Shown here: positions 47,463 to 59,372 of the stretch, piece by piece
How positions within the stretch are numbered: the stretch's first letter is position 1
Layout of the letters: every line of letters starts with the position of its first letter
NCBI RefSeq assembly: GCF_018294505.1
Contig: NC_057808.1
Coordinates: forward strand, 354,628,696 to 354,692,695
Direction: 5' to 3'
Origin: Triticum aestivum
Taxonomy: Eukaryota > Streptophyta > Magnoliopsida > Poales > Poaceae
DNA: 64,000 bases
The notes under the pieces: model-generated
What the model was told of the DNA's origin: nothing
The model's input: the letters and a program-made list of their open reading frames with translations, nothing else
The model's database searches: none
Program-made: the position numbers and the translations under genes

Positions 47463-49190
47463 TGTTGGAAATATGCCCTAGAGGCAATAATAAATTGGTT
47501 ATTATTATATTTCCTTGTTCATGATAATCGTCTATTATCCATGCTAGAATTGTATTGATAGGAAACTCAGATACATGTGTGGATACATAGACAACACCAT
47601 GTCCCTAGTAAGCCTCTAGTTGACTAGCTCGTTGATCAATATATGGTTACAGTTTCCTGACCATGGACATTGGATGTCGTTGACAACGGGATCACATCAT
47701 TAGGAGAATGATGTGATGGACAAGACCCAATCCTAAGCCTAGCACAAGATCGTGTAGTTCGTTTGCTAAGAGCTTTTCTAATGTCAAGTATCATTTCCTT
47801 AGACCATGAGATTGTGCAACTCCCGGATACCGTAGGAATGCTTTGGGTGTACCAAACATCACAACGTAACTGGGTGGCTATAAAGGTGCACTACAGGTAT
47901 CTCCGAAAGTGTCTGTTGGGTTGGCACGAATCGAGACTGGGATTTGTCACTCCTTGTAAACGGAGAGGTATCTCTGGGCCCACTCGGTAGGACATCATCA
48001 TAATGTGCACAATGTGACCAAGGAGTTGATCACGGGATGATGTGTTACGGAACGAGTAAAGAGACTTGCCGGTAACGAGATTGAACAAGGTATCGGGATA
48101 CCGACGATCGAATCTCGGGCAAGTACTATACCGGTAGACAAAGGGAATTGTATACGGGATTGATTGAATCCTCGACATCGTGGTTCATCCGATGAGATCA
48201 TCGAGGAGCATGTGGGAGCCAACATGGGTATCCAGATCCCGCTGTTGGTTATTGACCGGAGAGTCGTCTCGGTCATGTCTGCGTGTCTCCCGAACCCGTA
48301 GGGTCTACACACTTAAGGTTCGGTGACGCTAGGGTTATAGAGATATTAGTATGCGGTAACCTGAAAGTTGTTCGGAGTCCCGGATGAGATCCCAGACGTC
48401 ATGAGGAGTTCCGGAATGGTCCAGAGATAAAGATTTATATATGGGAAGTCTTATTTTGGTCGCCGGAAAAGTTTCGCGCATTATCGGTATTGTACCGGGA
48501 GTGCCGAAAGGGGTCCGGGGGTCCACCAAGGGGGTCCACCAGCCCCGGGGGGCACATGGGCTTTAGGGGTGTGCGCCTTGGCCTATATGGGCCAAGGGCA
48601 CCAGCCCCAAGAGGCCCATGCGCCAAGAGATAAGGGAAAGGGAGAGTCCTAAAGGGGGAAGGCACCTCCGAGGTGCCTTGGGGAGGATGGACTCCTCCCT
48701 GGCCGCACCCTTCCTTGGAGGAAGGGCCAAGGCTGCGCCCCCCCCCCTCTCCCTTGGCCCTATATATAGTGGGGGGGAGGGAGGGCAGCAATACCTAAGC
48801 CCTGGCGCCTCCCTCTCCTTCCCGTGACACATCTCCCTCCTCCCGCACCGCTTGGCGAAGCCCTGTTGGAATCCCGCTACTTCCACCACCACGCCGTCGT
48901 GCTGCTGGATCTCCATCAACCTCTCCTCCCCCCTTGCTGGATCAAAAAGGAGGAGATGTCGCTGGTTCGTACGTGTGTTGAACGCGGAGGTGCCGTCCGT
49001 TCGGCGCTAGGATCATCGGTGATTTGGATCACGACGAGTACGACTCCATCAACCCCGTTCTCTTGAACGCTTCCGCTCGCGATCTACAAGGGTATGTAGA
49101 TGCACTCCTTCCCTCTCGTTGCTAGTAAACTCCATAGATTGATCTTGGTGATGCGTAGAAAAATTTGAATTTCTGCTACGTTACCCAACA
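47463..49190 (+). repeat. Copia 3' LTR
   Basis: 1728 bp, preceded by three diverged copies of an AATCACAT(A/G)GTGATGTGA block (47328-47440) and the purine tract. Confidence 0.93.
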
Positions 49191-49331
49191 GTTTGTAACC
49201 CTTCAGATTCTAACATAGTCAGCTTCCCCTTGCATGCCTTATATAAAAAATGGTGCTTCAATTATAAAACATGCTACAACAGAGATGGAATAGGTACTGA
49301 AGAATAGAAAGGCATAACATATTGACATGTA

Positions 49332-49432
49332 TTCCCTCCATCCGGAAATAAATGGATGGGTCTAGGCGTATTTCAGTTCTAGATACATCCAATTTTATCC
49401 ATTTCTGCGACATGTAATCTGGACGGAGGGAG
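49332..49432. mobile_element. Stowaway-type MITE, copy 1
   Basis: TTCCCTCCATCCGGAAATAA ... TCTGGACGGAGGGAG with flanking TA dinucleotides; about 100 bp, Mariner-derived. Confidence 0.8.
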
Positions 49433-50196
49433 TATGATGTAAGAGCTAGGGATACGACAGGTCAACACAATAAAAAACACTGAAAACCCACTGCATAACC
49501 AAAGTAATCAAACCCACTGATATGAGATAGTACACTCATGCAGCTCAGGATGCAAAACTACCAGGCAGTTTTCCTTACAAAAATCAACATTGTGGCCTTT
49601 AATCATACATTTTGCTACAACTAAATTTAGATCAGATAAAGGTTGGATTCACGCCGATTAACAAAATACATGTTGATGCAAAAATATAGTGATATACAAC
49701 AGGTACTTACATCTGCATTGGAGTACAGAGAATTCCTACAAGAATCTTTCCTCACAGACGATACCAGTGCAGAAATTCTTCTATCTGTTAAGCTTATTTT
49801 CTAAAAGAGAGATGGGTAAGAAACTTGTAGAAAATATGATCAGCATGCTATAAAATTTCATGATGCAAGGATACGCACACGCTTCTTAGAATGGAGTTGA
49901 CATATTTTTACTGGACTGGAGCGGACTAGTTCTATGGCCACTGGAATCTACTTATTATCAGTAGGAGTTGGTTTCTCTGTGCTGGAGCAGTATCTATTAA
50001 AACTGGAGTTGGTTTATTATCTCCTGGCATTTGGATCTTTTGCAAAGACCTGGTTTGTAACCCTTCAGATTCTAACATAGTCGTCTTCCCCTTGCATGCC
50101 TTGTATAGAAGAATGGTGCTTCAATTATAAAACATGCTACAGCAGAGAGATGGAATAGGTACTGAAGAATAGAAAGGCATGACATATTGACATGTA

Positions 50197-50296
50197 TTCC
50201 CTCCATCCGGGAAAAAATGGATGGGTCTAGGCGTATTTCAGTTCTGGATACATCCTTTTTATCCATTTCGGCAACATGTAATCCAGACGGAGGGAG
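50197..50296. mobile_element. Stowaway-type MITE, copy 2
   Basis: The second copy of the MITE at 49332, carried by the tandem duplication and not by an independent insertion; same TA borders. Confidence 0.8.
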
Positions 50297-51812
50297 TATG
50301 GTGTAAGAGCTGGGGATACGACAGGAAAACATAGTAAAAAACACTAGTTGAATGTAAAACTGTATGCTAGCGGAATACGTACAGAAAAAACTAAGGCAAC
50401 ATACACGTGTATGATTGGGAAACTAAGATGGCATTGCAACAGAGCATTACAACAACACTTCAATGTAAAAAACATGGTATGGTAGATAGATGAAGTACAT
50501 ACTGATGAATAACAATGCATAAGATATTCAGAAGCATGATGTCCAAATTAAGCAGATGGCATTGCGATAGAGCAAGGACCTTGTGCGGTAAAGAGGATTC
50601 AACATCTTTCTGCAAAGCTTCTGAAGAACTGCCTTTACATGTTCCATCATATTGGGTATCATTGACATCAAGTTTATTGGCCTTTACATTGCTCCGTGAG
50701 GTTCTTGTGGATATATCAGTGTGTGCAATTATATCTGACATGCATGGAAGACAACTAGTAGTTAGATTTATGTAATGGGTGCCTGTAGGAGACGACATAA
50801 ATAGTAGGACTGGGGTTAACTAGCAGCAACAGGTCTCAAAAACTAAAGGGAGAACGGAGATGAAAGCTAGAGAATATGTATCGTTTGTACTCGAGATTAA
50901 CTAGATGGCACACAAAAGTATTAAAGAACAACATAGGTAATACTAGAAGTGGTATAATACTATAATCACCAGCCTGTGGCTGATGGATGATAACTATGGA
51001 ATAGCGTTACCTAAAGAACAAGTATCTTAGCTGAACTATGCAACAACGTTAACTCCTGAACAAGACCCGTAGGAGATCAGCATGAATATACAGTGAAATG
51101 TGATAATCTATTTTCCATGCTTAGATGAATAACAAAGCCATAAATGTTGCACACAAGTAAGATGAGGGTACAACCTATCTGGCCGCCATCCATAGGAGTG
51201 AGCATCATGTGCTGACTTGTCGATGGCCCTATAGTTGTTGTGGCTGTCCATGTCGGGCATGCACATTCGATGCAGGGAACTGTTGAGTGGGGACTATAGC
51301 TCCCTTCTGGTGTATGCTTCCCTTGTTGGAGCAGCTGCGGTGAGTCGGAAGACGGTGTGGCTGAAGATGCAGGTAACACATAATGTTAAGAACGACACAT
51401 CTCTTTGATCTGGAGAAATAAACTAAGAGATCAACAGCAAGGAACGAGAGTGGTCACACGTCTGTTGACTGAGACTAAATTGGGGTCACACAATTTTATT
51501 TTATTTTGGTACTGTCCGATCTACGCTAGATGGCTTGATGGCCGTCTTGTGCCTCCCGGCTGACACTGTTAGGAATCTTCCCCGAAGAGCCAGCGACCAA
51601 CGGCAGAGCAGCTTGCCTCCGCCGTCCGTGGCCCCGGCCAAAACCCCGCTCTCCGCCCCACCGCACTGCCGTGGCTGCGCCGCCCCCGGGCCAATCCATA
51701 AAGACTCCCCGTCATCCAGATCCGGCGGCGGCAGTACCTTGAACCCACGCAACTCTAAGATAGCCATCTAAGCGCTGCTTCCGCGGCGAACTTGCGGCCC
51801 CGCACCCTTACG

Positions 51813-52526
51813 TTAGACACCAGCCAACCGGCAGCCTAGGAGCTCCGCCGCCTCGAGGGGTGCTGCTTCCCATTGGGAATCAATTGGCCCAGAATAAAAA
51901 TTCAGACAACTGACTCCTAAATAAAGTGATTTGAGATGAGGGTGCGACCTATTTGGCGGCATGGTGAAGTAGGCAGGTCCAGCTGCCGAGTCGGTGAGGC
52001 CGGTGCGGTTGCGGTGGCCACTAGCGGCAGGGAAACATCGATGTCGCGATGGTCGACGGCCACGGGGAAGCAGCGTCGGGACTCTGGACGGATCCGAAGT
52101 TGGAGCCGCTCCGGCGCCGTGAACAACGGCGGGGGTGAATCGGCTCCGGTACGGTTCACGCGGCCGTCGTCGAGGCAGCTCCAGCAGCATGTAGTAAGAG
52201 CCACACGACCCAGTGCATGATGGCAAATGGACAGCGTCTCCGGCGTTAGGGAGAAGGGCGGCTGTGAAATTGGTGCGGTGGGGGCGCCATGGAGGAGGGG
52301 TTGAGGTTTCGTGGCTTGGGAGAAGGGAGCTTCCGGGGAGAAGGTGATTTGGCGCCCACGAGGTATGAATGGGGGGGGAATTCGGAGGGGAGTGGAACCA
52401 TGTTTTACGGACGCATTTGTCTGAAATGTGAGGGGGAGTTAAAGTTCTACCCCTGCCTTTAGGCTTCTCGGCTTGGGTCTGTGTACTGAGGGTCGGGGAT
52501 AGTAGAGTAACTTTGCTTCTCCCCAA
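51813..52526 (-). other. GC-rich block upstream of the CACTA 2 gene
   Basis: It is open in two minus-strand frames, with Pro/Ser/Arg-rich translations lacking domain motifs. The position just before the candidate first exon suggests a 5' leader or an additional exon. A separate gene is not supported. Confidence 0.3.
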
Positions 52527-52660
52527 ATAGTGGGCGGGAGTGATTTCGGGCGAGGAGGGCGTGTTTTGAAATATAGTGGGCGCGAGCGATTTCGGGCGAG
52601 GTGAGCGTGTTTTGAAATAGTGGGCGTGAGCTATTTCAGGTGAGGAGAGCGTGTTTTGCC
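52527..52660 (+). repeat. Three direct repeats of about 45 bp
   Basis: Copies start at 52527, 52573 and 52617: ATAGTGGGCG(G/C/T)GAG, then ATTTCGGGCGAGG and GCGTGTTTTG(AAAT). A fainter fourth copy follows near 52690. Confidence 0.85.
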
Positions 52661-53329
52661 GACCATGGTTTATGAATTATTCGGCACATGTCATTTCGGC
52701 CGAGGAGAAGGCGCGCTTGGATGAAGTTACGAACCTACCCTCGTTGCACAACGGGCCAATTAATGCGTCTCCCACATAGGACGATAATTTCGCGTCTCCC
52801 ATTTATTTGCTCGGGCAAATTCCACCGAGCAGAGGATGTTTAACGGTTCGTTCAAAATTTGGGAGAACGAGCATCCACGTCTACCTTACCAAGTCGATTC
52901 GAATCAAGCTTAAAAAAAGTCGATTCGAATCAAATTTAGAAATATTAGCTTGCCACTTCTTTTTTAGATGGAGAGATGATGCTCGGGAGTAATGTGTTTT
53001 TACATGCTCGTTGCTAGCGATTTACTATATGACAAATAGTTGACCCACTCAAAAATGGGAATCAAACACAAAATGAAATATCTCGATTCAATGAAATAGC
53101 TCGTTCACCAGGTCAAAATAGTGAACTAAATCCAAAATTGAACACCTCAATCGAATAGCATGTTGTACAGTATTATAGTGCTCCATGAACATGTTGAAAG
53201 TCAAATTAATGAACTTGTTTGATATACGCATATATCCGTTCATGTGTGGATTGCAGACAACATGTTCTCCAATTTAAATATTTGAATACAAGTTTATATC
53301 GAAACATGGTTTATATCAGTCTTTAATGC
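52661..53329. other. AT-rich intergenic DNA
   Basis: No gene or complete transposon recognised; a CACTA 2 terminus was looked for and not found. Confidence 0.5.
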
Positions 53330-55540
53330 ATAAAACGCGACCTCCCCCTCTCTCGGACTCCTGCTCTCTCTCTCTCTCTCTCTCTCTGTCGCCGACAATC
53401 TTCAATTCTGTCGCACGCATCCAACACACAAACCTTGTTGGTCCTTTCTCTTTCTCTCCATCTCTCTCTCTCTCTTTGTGTGTGTGCGTGGGTGGGGGTC
53501 TTTCTTGTTCACATGCATATATACTCCATCTATAGGTCTCTCTCGCACACTATGTATGATTCTCTAGTCCAAGCTAGATATCTTGGGTGCACTCATCGTA
53601 CACACACAAATTCCTTGGCTCGTTGGCCGTAACTCTCTCACGCACCACTCTGTCGTCTCGGAGCTCTTCCCCCTATCTCTCAAACTCTCCATCTATCTGG
53701 GTCACACATACACATGCATATCTCACTCGCACTCGATAGGCCCATCTAAAACTCTATCTCTCTCCCTCGTTCTCTCTCCATCTCACACGCACACACACAC
53801 AATCTCATGCCTAGCTAGCCAAGTATGATGGTCTCTCACTCAATTATAGGCACACACAGTCCCCCCTATATGTATATGATTAGCTAATCTTAGTCTCCAT
53901 CACAAACATGTGCATGGCCTATCTCGATTTCTCTCGGGGCATCTTTCTATTGCGCACGCACCTCCCTCGATTTCCCACCCATATAGTCCCCTCACGATCT
54001 CGAGGGGGTCTCTCTATCACAAACACACCCTCTCGCCCTCCCCATGCGTCGATGTTCTCCATGTGTCCCTGTCAACCTTTGTTCCTTGTTGGCCAGACCT
54101 CTATTGGACATGTGCTATAGGGGTGTCTCTCTCCGTTGCAAACAATCACACACTAGCTATCTTCGTGTATCTCCTCACCTCGCTTTTCTATCTCGGAGAT
54201 GCATGCTTGATATGTTCGCCTAAGAAACGAAAAAACACACACTCTCTCTAATTTATTGTTTGTTGTCACTTTCTCTTTCACACACATACTCTTTTTGCAC
54301 ACTTACTCATTCTCCTTCACACGCACTTGATCCCTCTCGACTTAGGCACTCTCCTCGGTCCATAGCATATTGATTTATTGAGAAGTCAAACATCACAAAG
54401 TTTGACCATGTACGTGGAGAAAAACAATTACATCTGGAACGGCAAACATATAGCATTAGATTCACCATGAGATGTAGTTTCGTATGATGTATCTTTGGTA
54501 TTGAAGATATAAATAACATTTGTGTAAACCTGATCAAAGTTTCCAAAGTTTGACTTCTAAAAAAGTTACATGCACTGCATTATCGAGTGGATGGAATATC
54601 TCTTTCCCCCTTTCAGCTATCTGACGCACCACTCAGCCTTATCGGGGCTCCTCAATCTCTCTCAAACTTTATATCTCCCTGGTTCACACATGCACATGTC
54701 TCGCTCGCGCTATACATATAGACCCATCCAACACTCTCCGCCCTTGTTCTCTCTCTATGTGACACGCACCCCCCTAATAAGTACCATAATCCCTCACTCC
54801 ATCATAGGCGCAAGCACTCTCCCCTAAGTATGATTATCTCTCACAAGCCATCAGGAACACACGTATTGTCTCCTTCCATCCATACGTCTATCTCGATATC
54901 TCTCGGGGTATCTTCTATCGCGCACACACCTTGTCACTCGATCTCCCACCCATGTAGTCCCATCATGATCTCCAGGGGATCTCTCTTTGACAAACATACA
55001 CTCTCTCCTCCCCATGTCTGCATTTTCTCCGTACGTCTCTCTCGACCTCTCTCCCTTGTTTGTCAGACCCCTCTTGGCCACGTGCTAGGGGTCTTGCTCT
55101 CGCTGTTGCAAACAACCACACACTATCTCCTCACCTTGCTTCCGTTGTCGAAGATGCATCTGTGATATGTTTGCATAAGACACACACATTTTTTCTCGAC
55201 TTTTATCGAGTGTTGTCCATGTCTCTTTCACACACGCACACACACTTTTTTCACTCACTCTTTCTATTTCTCTCTCTCTCTCTAGTTAGGGACTCTCTCA
55301 CGTCCATAAGCATATGGATGTTTTGAAAATTCAAACCTCAGAAAAGTTTGACCAGGTATATGTGGAGAAAAACATTTACATCTGGAAAGATCATTAGATT
55401 CATCACAACATGTACTTACTTCATACTATCTTTATCTTTGGTATTGTAGATATAAGTAATTTTTTTATAAACTTGGTCAAAGTTTCAAAAGTTTGACTTT
55501 TAAAAAAATGTTGGAACTACATTATCGAACGGAGGGAGTA
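53330..55540. repeat. CT-rich region with a diverged ~960-bp tandem duplication
   Basis: (TC)n runs (53365-53388, 53459-53475, 55270-55283) and CACACA-rich stretches dominate. Blocks in the first half recur in the second: CGCACCACTC near 53641 and 54622; TCTCGGGG(C/T)ATCTT near 53932 and 54901; GTTTGACCA plus GTGGAGAAAAACA near 54399 and 55346. The last block and the AACGGAGGGAGTA end (55529) look like decayed Stowaway MITEs. No coding function. Confidence 0.75.
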
Positions 55541-55975
55541 GCTCTTTCTCTCTCTCTGCTATCTCTCATGGGCCTCCCCTCTCACACGAACACTCTATAC
55601 CGATGGATTATACGCTCACTGTGTCAGCGTATAGCTCCGTATATTGTTTAGTTGACCGGTCAATCAGTCCACATGCTGCCTTGTCAGCTCGTGTTCTGTA
55701 ACTTCGTGTGCTGGCCCATCTGGCAGTGGGTGAAAATAAGTAAACTAGAGGCCCATCTGACATGCGGTGAAGTAAACAAAGTTGAAACCACTCGGGGTAG
55801 CACCCCGCACGCTAGTAAACTGAGGGCGCATTGAGGACACACTTCTTCCGCGTGGAGGATGCACTCACGCACAATTCACCACTGCGCGGCGGCATGCACA
55901 GAAGGACGCACTCGCTCACACCCAGCACACAACACACACCAGCACATGTGTACACTGGCGTCGCCACCGGTTGAG
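55541..55975. other. Upstream flank of the F-box gene
   Basis: Mixed sequence; no clear TATA box. The frame of the F-box gene is open back to 55859, but this part is CACA-rich and unlike the family. Confidence 0.4.
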
Positions 55976-58402
55976 ATGGACGGCGAGGTAGCCAACAAGC
56001 GGAGGCGGCTCGAGCCAAAACCGCATCCGGCGAGCCTGGACTTCATCAGCAGCCTCCCCAACGACATGTTGCTCGTCATCATCGGCCTCCTCCCCACCAA
56101 ATCTGCCGTGCGGACCGCCCTACTCTCCCGGCGGTGGCACCCCCTATGGCGCCGCGCCCCCTCAACCTCACCGTCGACAGCTGCCTCTGCGACGGGGATT
56201 GCAAACGCATGGCCGCAGTCTCCAAGATCCTTTCATCGCACCCTGGGCCAGCCAGACGCCTTGACATCCGCATGTTCAGTACTAACTGCAAGGTCCAACC
56301 CAAGTTCGACGAGTGGTTCTTATCCCCTGCCCTAGATCAGCTCGAGGAGCTCAGCTTTGAAGCTGGACGATGTCGCTCTCTGCCGCCGTCCGCGCTCCGC
56401 CTCGCGCCAACGCTGTGCCGCGCCAGCTTCAGCTCCAGCTATCTTCCCCAGATTAATGCCGCGCCCGCCCTTCTTCTCCCTCAACTCAAGCAGCTCGACC
56501 TCTTCGACGTTGTCATCTCAAAGAAGGCTATGGAGAACCTGCTCCGCAGCTGTACTGCGCTCGAGTACCTTCGTCTTGAGCAGATCCACGGGTTCATTAG
56601 CCTCCACATCGCCTCGACGAATCTCCGATGGATTTATGTGTCTTGCTGGCCCCGCAACAAGACACCAATTGGGAAGAGATCACTCCAGCTGTTCCACGTT
56701 ATGGTCATTGAGAATGAGCCTTTCCTTGAGAGATTGCTTGTATCGGATCTAGAAGGTCCAACAAAAATTAGGGTCATTAACGCGCCGAAATTGACGGCAT
56801 TGGTGCACTCGTCTGCCAAATTCTCCGAACTCTTTATTGGATCCGTAATTGTTCAGGTACAACACTCATCTTCTTCTCCGTCTTCTTGAAATTCACATTT
56901 TTAAATTTCTTCTTGATGTATTTACGACCGTCTTCCAGAAAATGATTCCCACAAGCTTGACCCAGTCTATGCGCACAGTGAAGATCTTGGTAATAAAATC
57001 TATCAGCCCCAATCTGGATCAAGTTGTTGGATTCCTTACATGCTTTCCGTGCACGGAGAAGCTACTCATCGAGGTGAAACTTCTTTCCTATTAGTAAACG
57101 GTAATCACAACGTAGCTCAAATTTTTCGTAATGACAAGTGTATTGTTCAAAACTGCATCTATGCACTGCACCGAAAGAAATGTTTTTAGTATTTTTTTTC
57201 TCACGTGATCACCTACATCGTTTTTTTGTTGTACTACTATAGTATCCTAGGCTAGTCATAGTGGAAAGTAACTTAAGACTACTCCAGTAACTCTATGGTT
57301 ACCCTAAAAGCAAGTACTACCTCCGTCCTGGTTTACTCTTCCTATTTTGTAGTATGAAAATTTGACCATAGATTTAACTGACAAAATGTTAATGCATGTC
57401 ACTAAGAACTATATCGTTGGATTCGTATTTGAACATAATTTCAAATGGTGTAATATTTAGTGACATGCATTGGCATTTTCTTACATAAATATATGGTCAA
57501 AATTTTATACTAAATAAGAGGTAGTACAAAAGTGGGCTATAACGGCCCTCCACTATGTAGGCCAAAACACGTGCCAAATTCACTTGTGATGCATTTGGCA
57601 CTGATGCCCCTCCATTGCTCACCTGGTGCCCCAATCTGGATCACCTACTTTGCTTCGGTGCCAAATTAACTCACGCAATGAAAAAACACTTGCGTGGGAG
57701 AGAGAGGGGACTGAGGCAATACAAAACACTTGTTTGGGGGAGTGAGAGGCTGGTGTTGTTGGTTTGATTGATTTGTTTATACATGTGGGTCTGTGTGCAC
57801 AGCGGTGCCAACTCTCTCACATCGTGAGAGCAGTGCCAAAATATTTTGATTTGACATCGATGCGTATTATGTGGCATACTTTTGCGAAATATGGCATCGG
57901 CCACATAGTGGAAGGCAACAAATGCCCAAGCTCTTCACGTACTCCTAGGTAAATCAGAGGAAAGAGAAAGAGAGAGAGTGAAAAAATATCACTAGCCAGC
58001 CAACCCTATCGTATGAGCGAATGATATTGGTACCTCTTGATGACACGGCAATCTTATACAGCCAGCTGCTCTAATATGTTCTCTTCTTTTGCAGATAAAA
58101 AATACCCGAAAGTGAAAAATGTGCTGCACTATAACAATCTCATCGAATGCCTTGATCTCCATCTTACAAAAATTGATTTGATCGACTACCGAGGCAGCAC
58201 ATCTGAGATTAAATTGGCCAGGTTCTTTGTTCTGGAGGCAAGTGTGCTCAAGGTAATGAGGTTTGGCGTTCTCTGGCGCAACAATGAATGGCGTGCTGAT
58301 CACCGCAAGCATCTAAGCCTAAATGACAAAGTCTCCACAGAAGATGAATTTGTTTTTGAAACATCAAGTGGCCAGAGACTCGAAAACTTATTTGCCCATT
58401 AG
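55976..58402 (+). pseudogene. F-box / LRR / FBD-type gene with a one-base frameshift
   Basis: The start at 55976 (MDGEVANKRRRLE) is preferred because the F-box follows at residues 20-60 (LDFISSLPNDMLLVIIGLLP ... ALLSRRWHPLWR). Directly after it the frame shifts: the continuation (LNLTVDSCLCDGDCKRMAAV ... LRR-like QLEELSFEAGRCRSLPPSAL) is in another phase, explained by one C lost in the C run at 56158-56162. Exon 1 ends at 56856 (CAG|GTACAA). Exon 2 is 56939-57073 (KMIPTSLTQSMRTVKILVIK ...). A last exon from about 58095 to 58402 carries an FBD-like region (FFVLEASVLKVMRFGVL). The exon 2-3 join is out of phase with these splice sites, so a small exon or a further lesion may exist. Such proteins are substrate receptors of SCF ubiquitin ligases. 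Either a pseudogene or an assembly error. Confidence 0.75.
57317..57524. mobile_element. Stowaway-type MITE in the second intron of the F-box gene
   Basis: 208 bp, ends CTACCTCCGTCC and TAAATAAGAGGTAG, flanked by TA on both sides. Confidence 0.65.
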
Positions 58403-59372
58403 TGACTTGTCAGGGCGGTGGATTTTAGTTTGTACGATAATGCTGCATCCACCTAAAGTAACGAAAGTTCTTACGTAAACTTCCTAGTAATTCCCTCTTC
58501 GTAGGTGCAGCATTACTCCTAACATTTGTAATATCAGTTTGAAACTTGTAATATTGTCGTGTCCTATTCCTGCGTTTTCAAAATCCTGTGAATCAAGCAG
58601 GTCCTGAGTTGGTGATGATGTTGTGCCTGCCATCTTTCACCAATAGCCGTCGGATCTAGATCGGACGCATACAAACCAAACTTCTCCAGTTTTGCAAAAA
58701 GATGCCCACACTTGTTCCCTATTTACAAACAACTCCTTGTCTCTCACAATCAGCCTTATCTCCTCCCCACCACATCTAGAAGGCCATGGAAGAATCTGGC
58801 CCGATGGCTGCTGCCGGCGCCGTCCACCCCCCAATCTTGGTGTTCCGTGCATTGCACGGGCATCTACGCACAGGAAATTATGTCGAACACGGCTAGTTGT
58901 AAGCAGGCTAGGTCTACAGCCATGATGATAGTGACTGCAGACGGTGAGACTGACTATGGTATACCGAACACGGCGCCTATACTCAGGTGTCATCTCCGGC
59001 GTAGGGTCTTGTCACTTCACTGTGAGGAGCAGCACGTAATAATTTGACCAACGGGTAGTACAGTGCTACTACATTGGTAGTACTACTACTACTAGTACTA
59101 GCACCACCGTCTGGATTTAGTAGTACTACCACGTCCATCTGGATTTAGTATTTGACTAGCAATATCTATTAATGCATGTCACAACAATGTACTACTCCCT
59201 CTGTAAATAAATACATGGTGTATTGTTTTATTCCTATCGGCGAGGTAACTTAATGTCTTTTTGCTACTTAATAGGATTACATGCAATGGACTAACCACCG
59301 CATGTGATGTTTGGTAGTCTCAAGTCATTGAAAGCATGCACGGGCACGGAGGGGGACGCAGCTTCATTGACT
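58403..59372. other. Intergenic DNA between the F-box gene and the 189-aa gene
   Basis: Frames at 58637-59047 overlap on both strands and show no family. GTAGTACTACTACTACTAG-type runs occur near 59050-59145, and a truncated Stowaway end (CTCCCTCTGTAAATAAA) near 59195. Confidence 0.5.

Larger units (their letters stand above)
40586..49190 (+). mobile_element. Full-length Angela/BARE/WIS-type Copia retrotransposon, coding region decayed
   Basis: LTRs of 1727 and 1728 bp (40586-42312 and 47463-49190) begin TGTTGGAAATATGCCC and end TACCCAACA, flanked by the perfect duplication GTTTG. The primer site TGGCATCATGAGC follows the first LTR and the purine tract AGTGGGAGAC precedes the second. By eye the LTRs differ at about 35 positions (near 2%), so the insertion looks younger than Gypsy B. 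The internal 5.15 kb has only broken coding remnants. Confidence 0.93.
49196..50340. repeat. Tandem duplication of about 860 bp inside CACTA 2
   Basis: The segment TTTGTAACCCTTCAGATTCT... at 49193 recurs at 50054. The segment preceding the Copia insertion (40081-40580, GCAAAACTACCA(A/G)GCAGTTTTC...) recurs at 49554-50053. The first unit is thus split by the Copia, and also contains the Mutator-type element. Confidence 0.88.
38337..51767 (-). pseudogene. Remains of a multi-exon CACTA-borne gene, split by insertions
   Basis: Candidate exons on the minus strand, in order: 51767-51501 (MAILELRGFKVLPPPDLDDG ..., the likely first coding exon), 51379-51077, 50798-50460, a repeated exon at about 50045-49870 and again at 40573-40385 (PGDNKPTP ... 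IDTAPAQRNPTPTDNK), and a last exon 38669-38337 (MINLFGSPPNLCYDAVVETL ... HMLMGVIRAEVADCDVVDR then stop). The order and position next to the CACTA 3' end suggest the accessory (non-tnp2) CACTA gene. Splice sites were not verified. The exon copy at 49870-50045 is frameshifted. The gene is interrupted by a Mutator-type element and by a Copia element. I cannot assign a function. Confidence 0.45.
36736..52526 (-). mobile_element. CACTA 2: large CACTA transposon, opposite orientation to CACTA 1
   Basis: It starts CACTACAAAAAAAGACACTTCC at 36736 and is followed by subterminal sequence homologous in inverted orientation to CACTA 1, then GGCC-rich repeats to about 38170, then a multi-exon gene on the minus strand. 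Several elements are nested inside: a Mutator-type element at 39016-40079 and a Copia at 40586-49190. The far terminus was not found; 52526 is only the end of the last coding-like block, and no transposase (tnp2-like) frame was seen. It is therefore non-autonomous or cut. Confidence 0.75.

Noticed and set aside
51813..52526. A 237-codon minus-strand frame as an independent gene
   Set aside because: Pro/Ser/Arg-rich translation, a competing frame of similar quality, and position upstream of the CACTA gene suggest a leader sequence; kept only as a low-confidence block.
53326..55326. Ser/Leu/His-rich frames in CT-rich DNA
   Set aside because: They are translations of (TC)n and CACA runs.
58637..59047. 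Possible small genes on either strand (77-118 codons)
   Set aside because: Opposite-strand frames mirror each other, with no family, splice or promoter signal.
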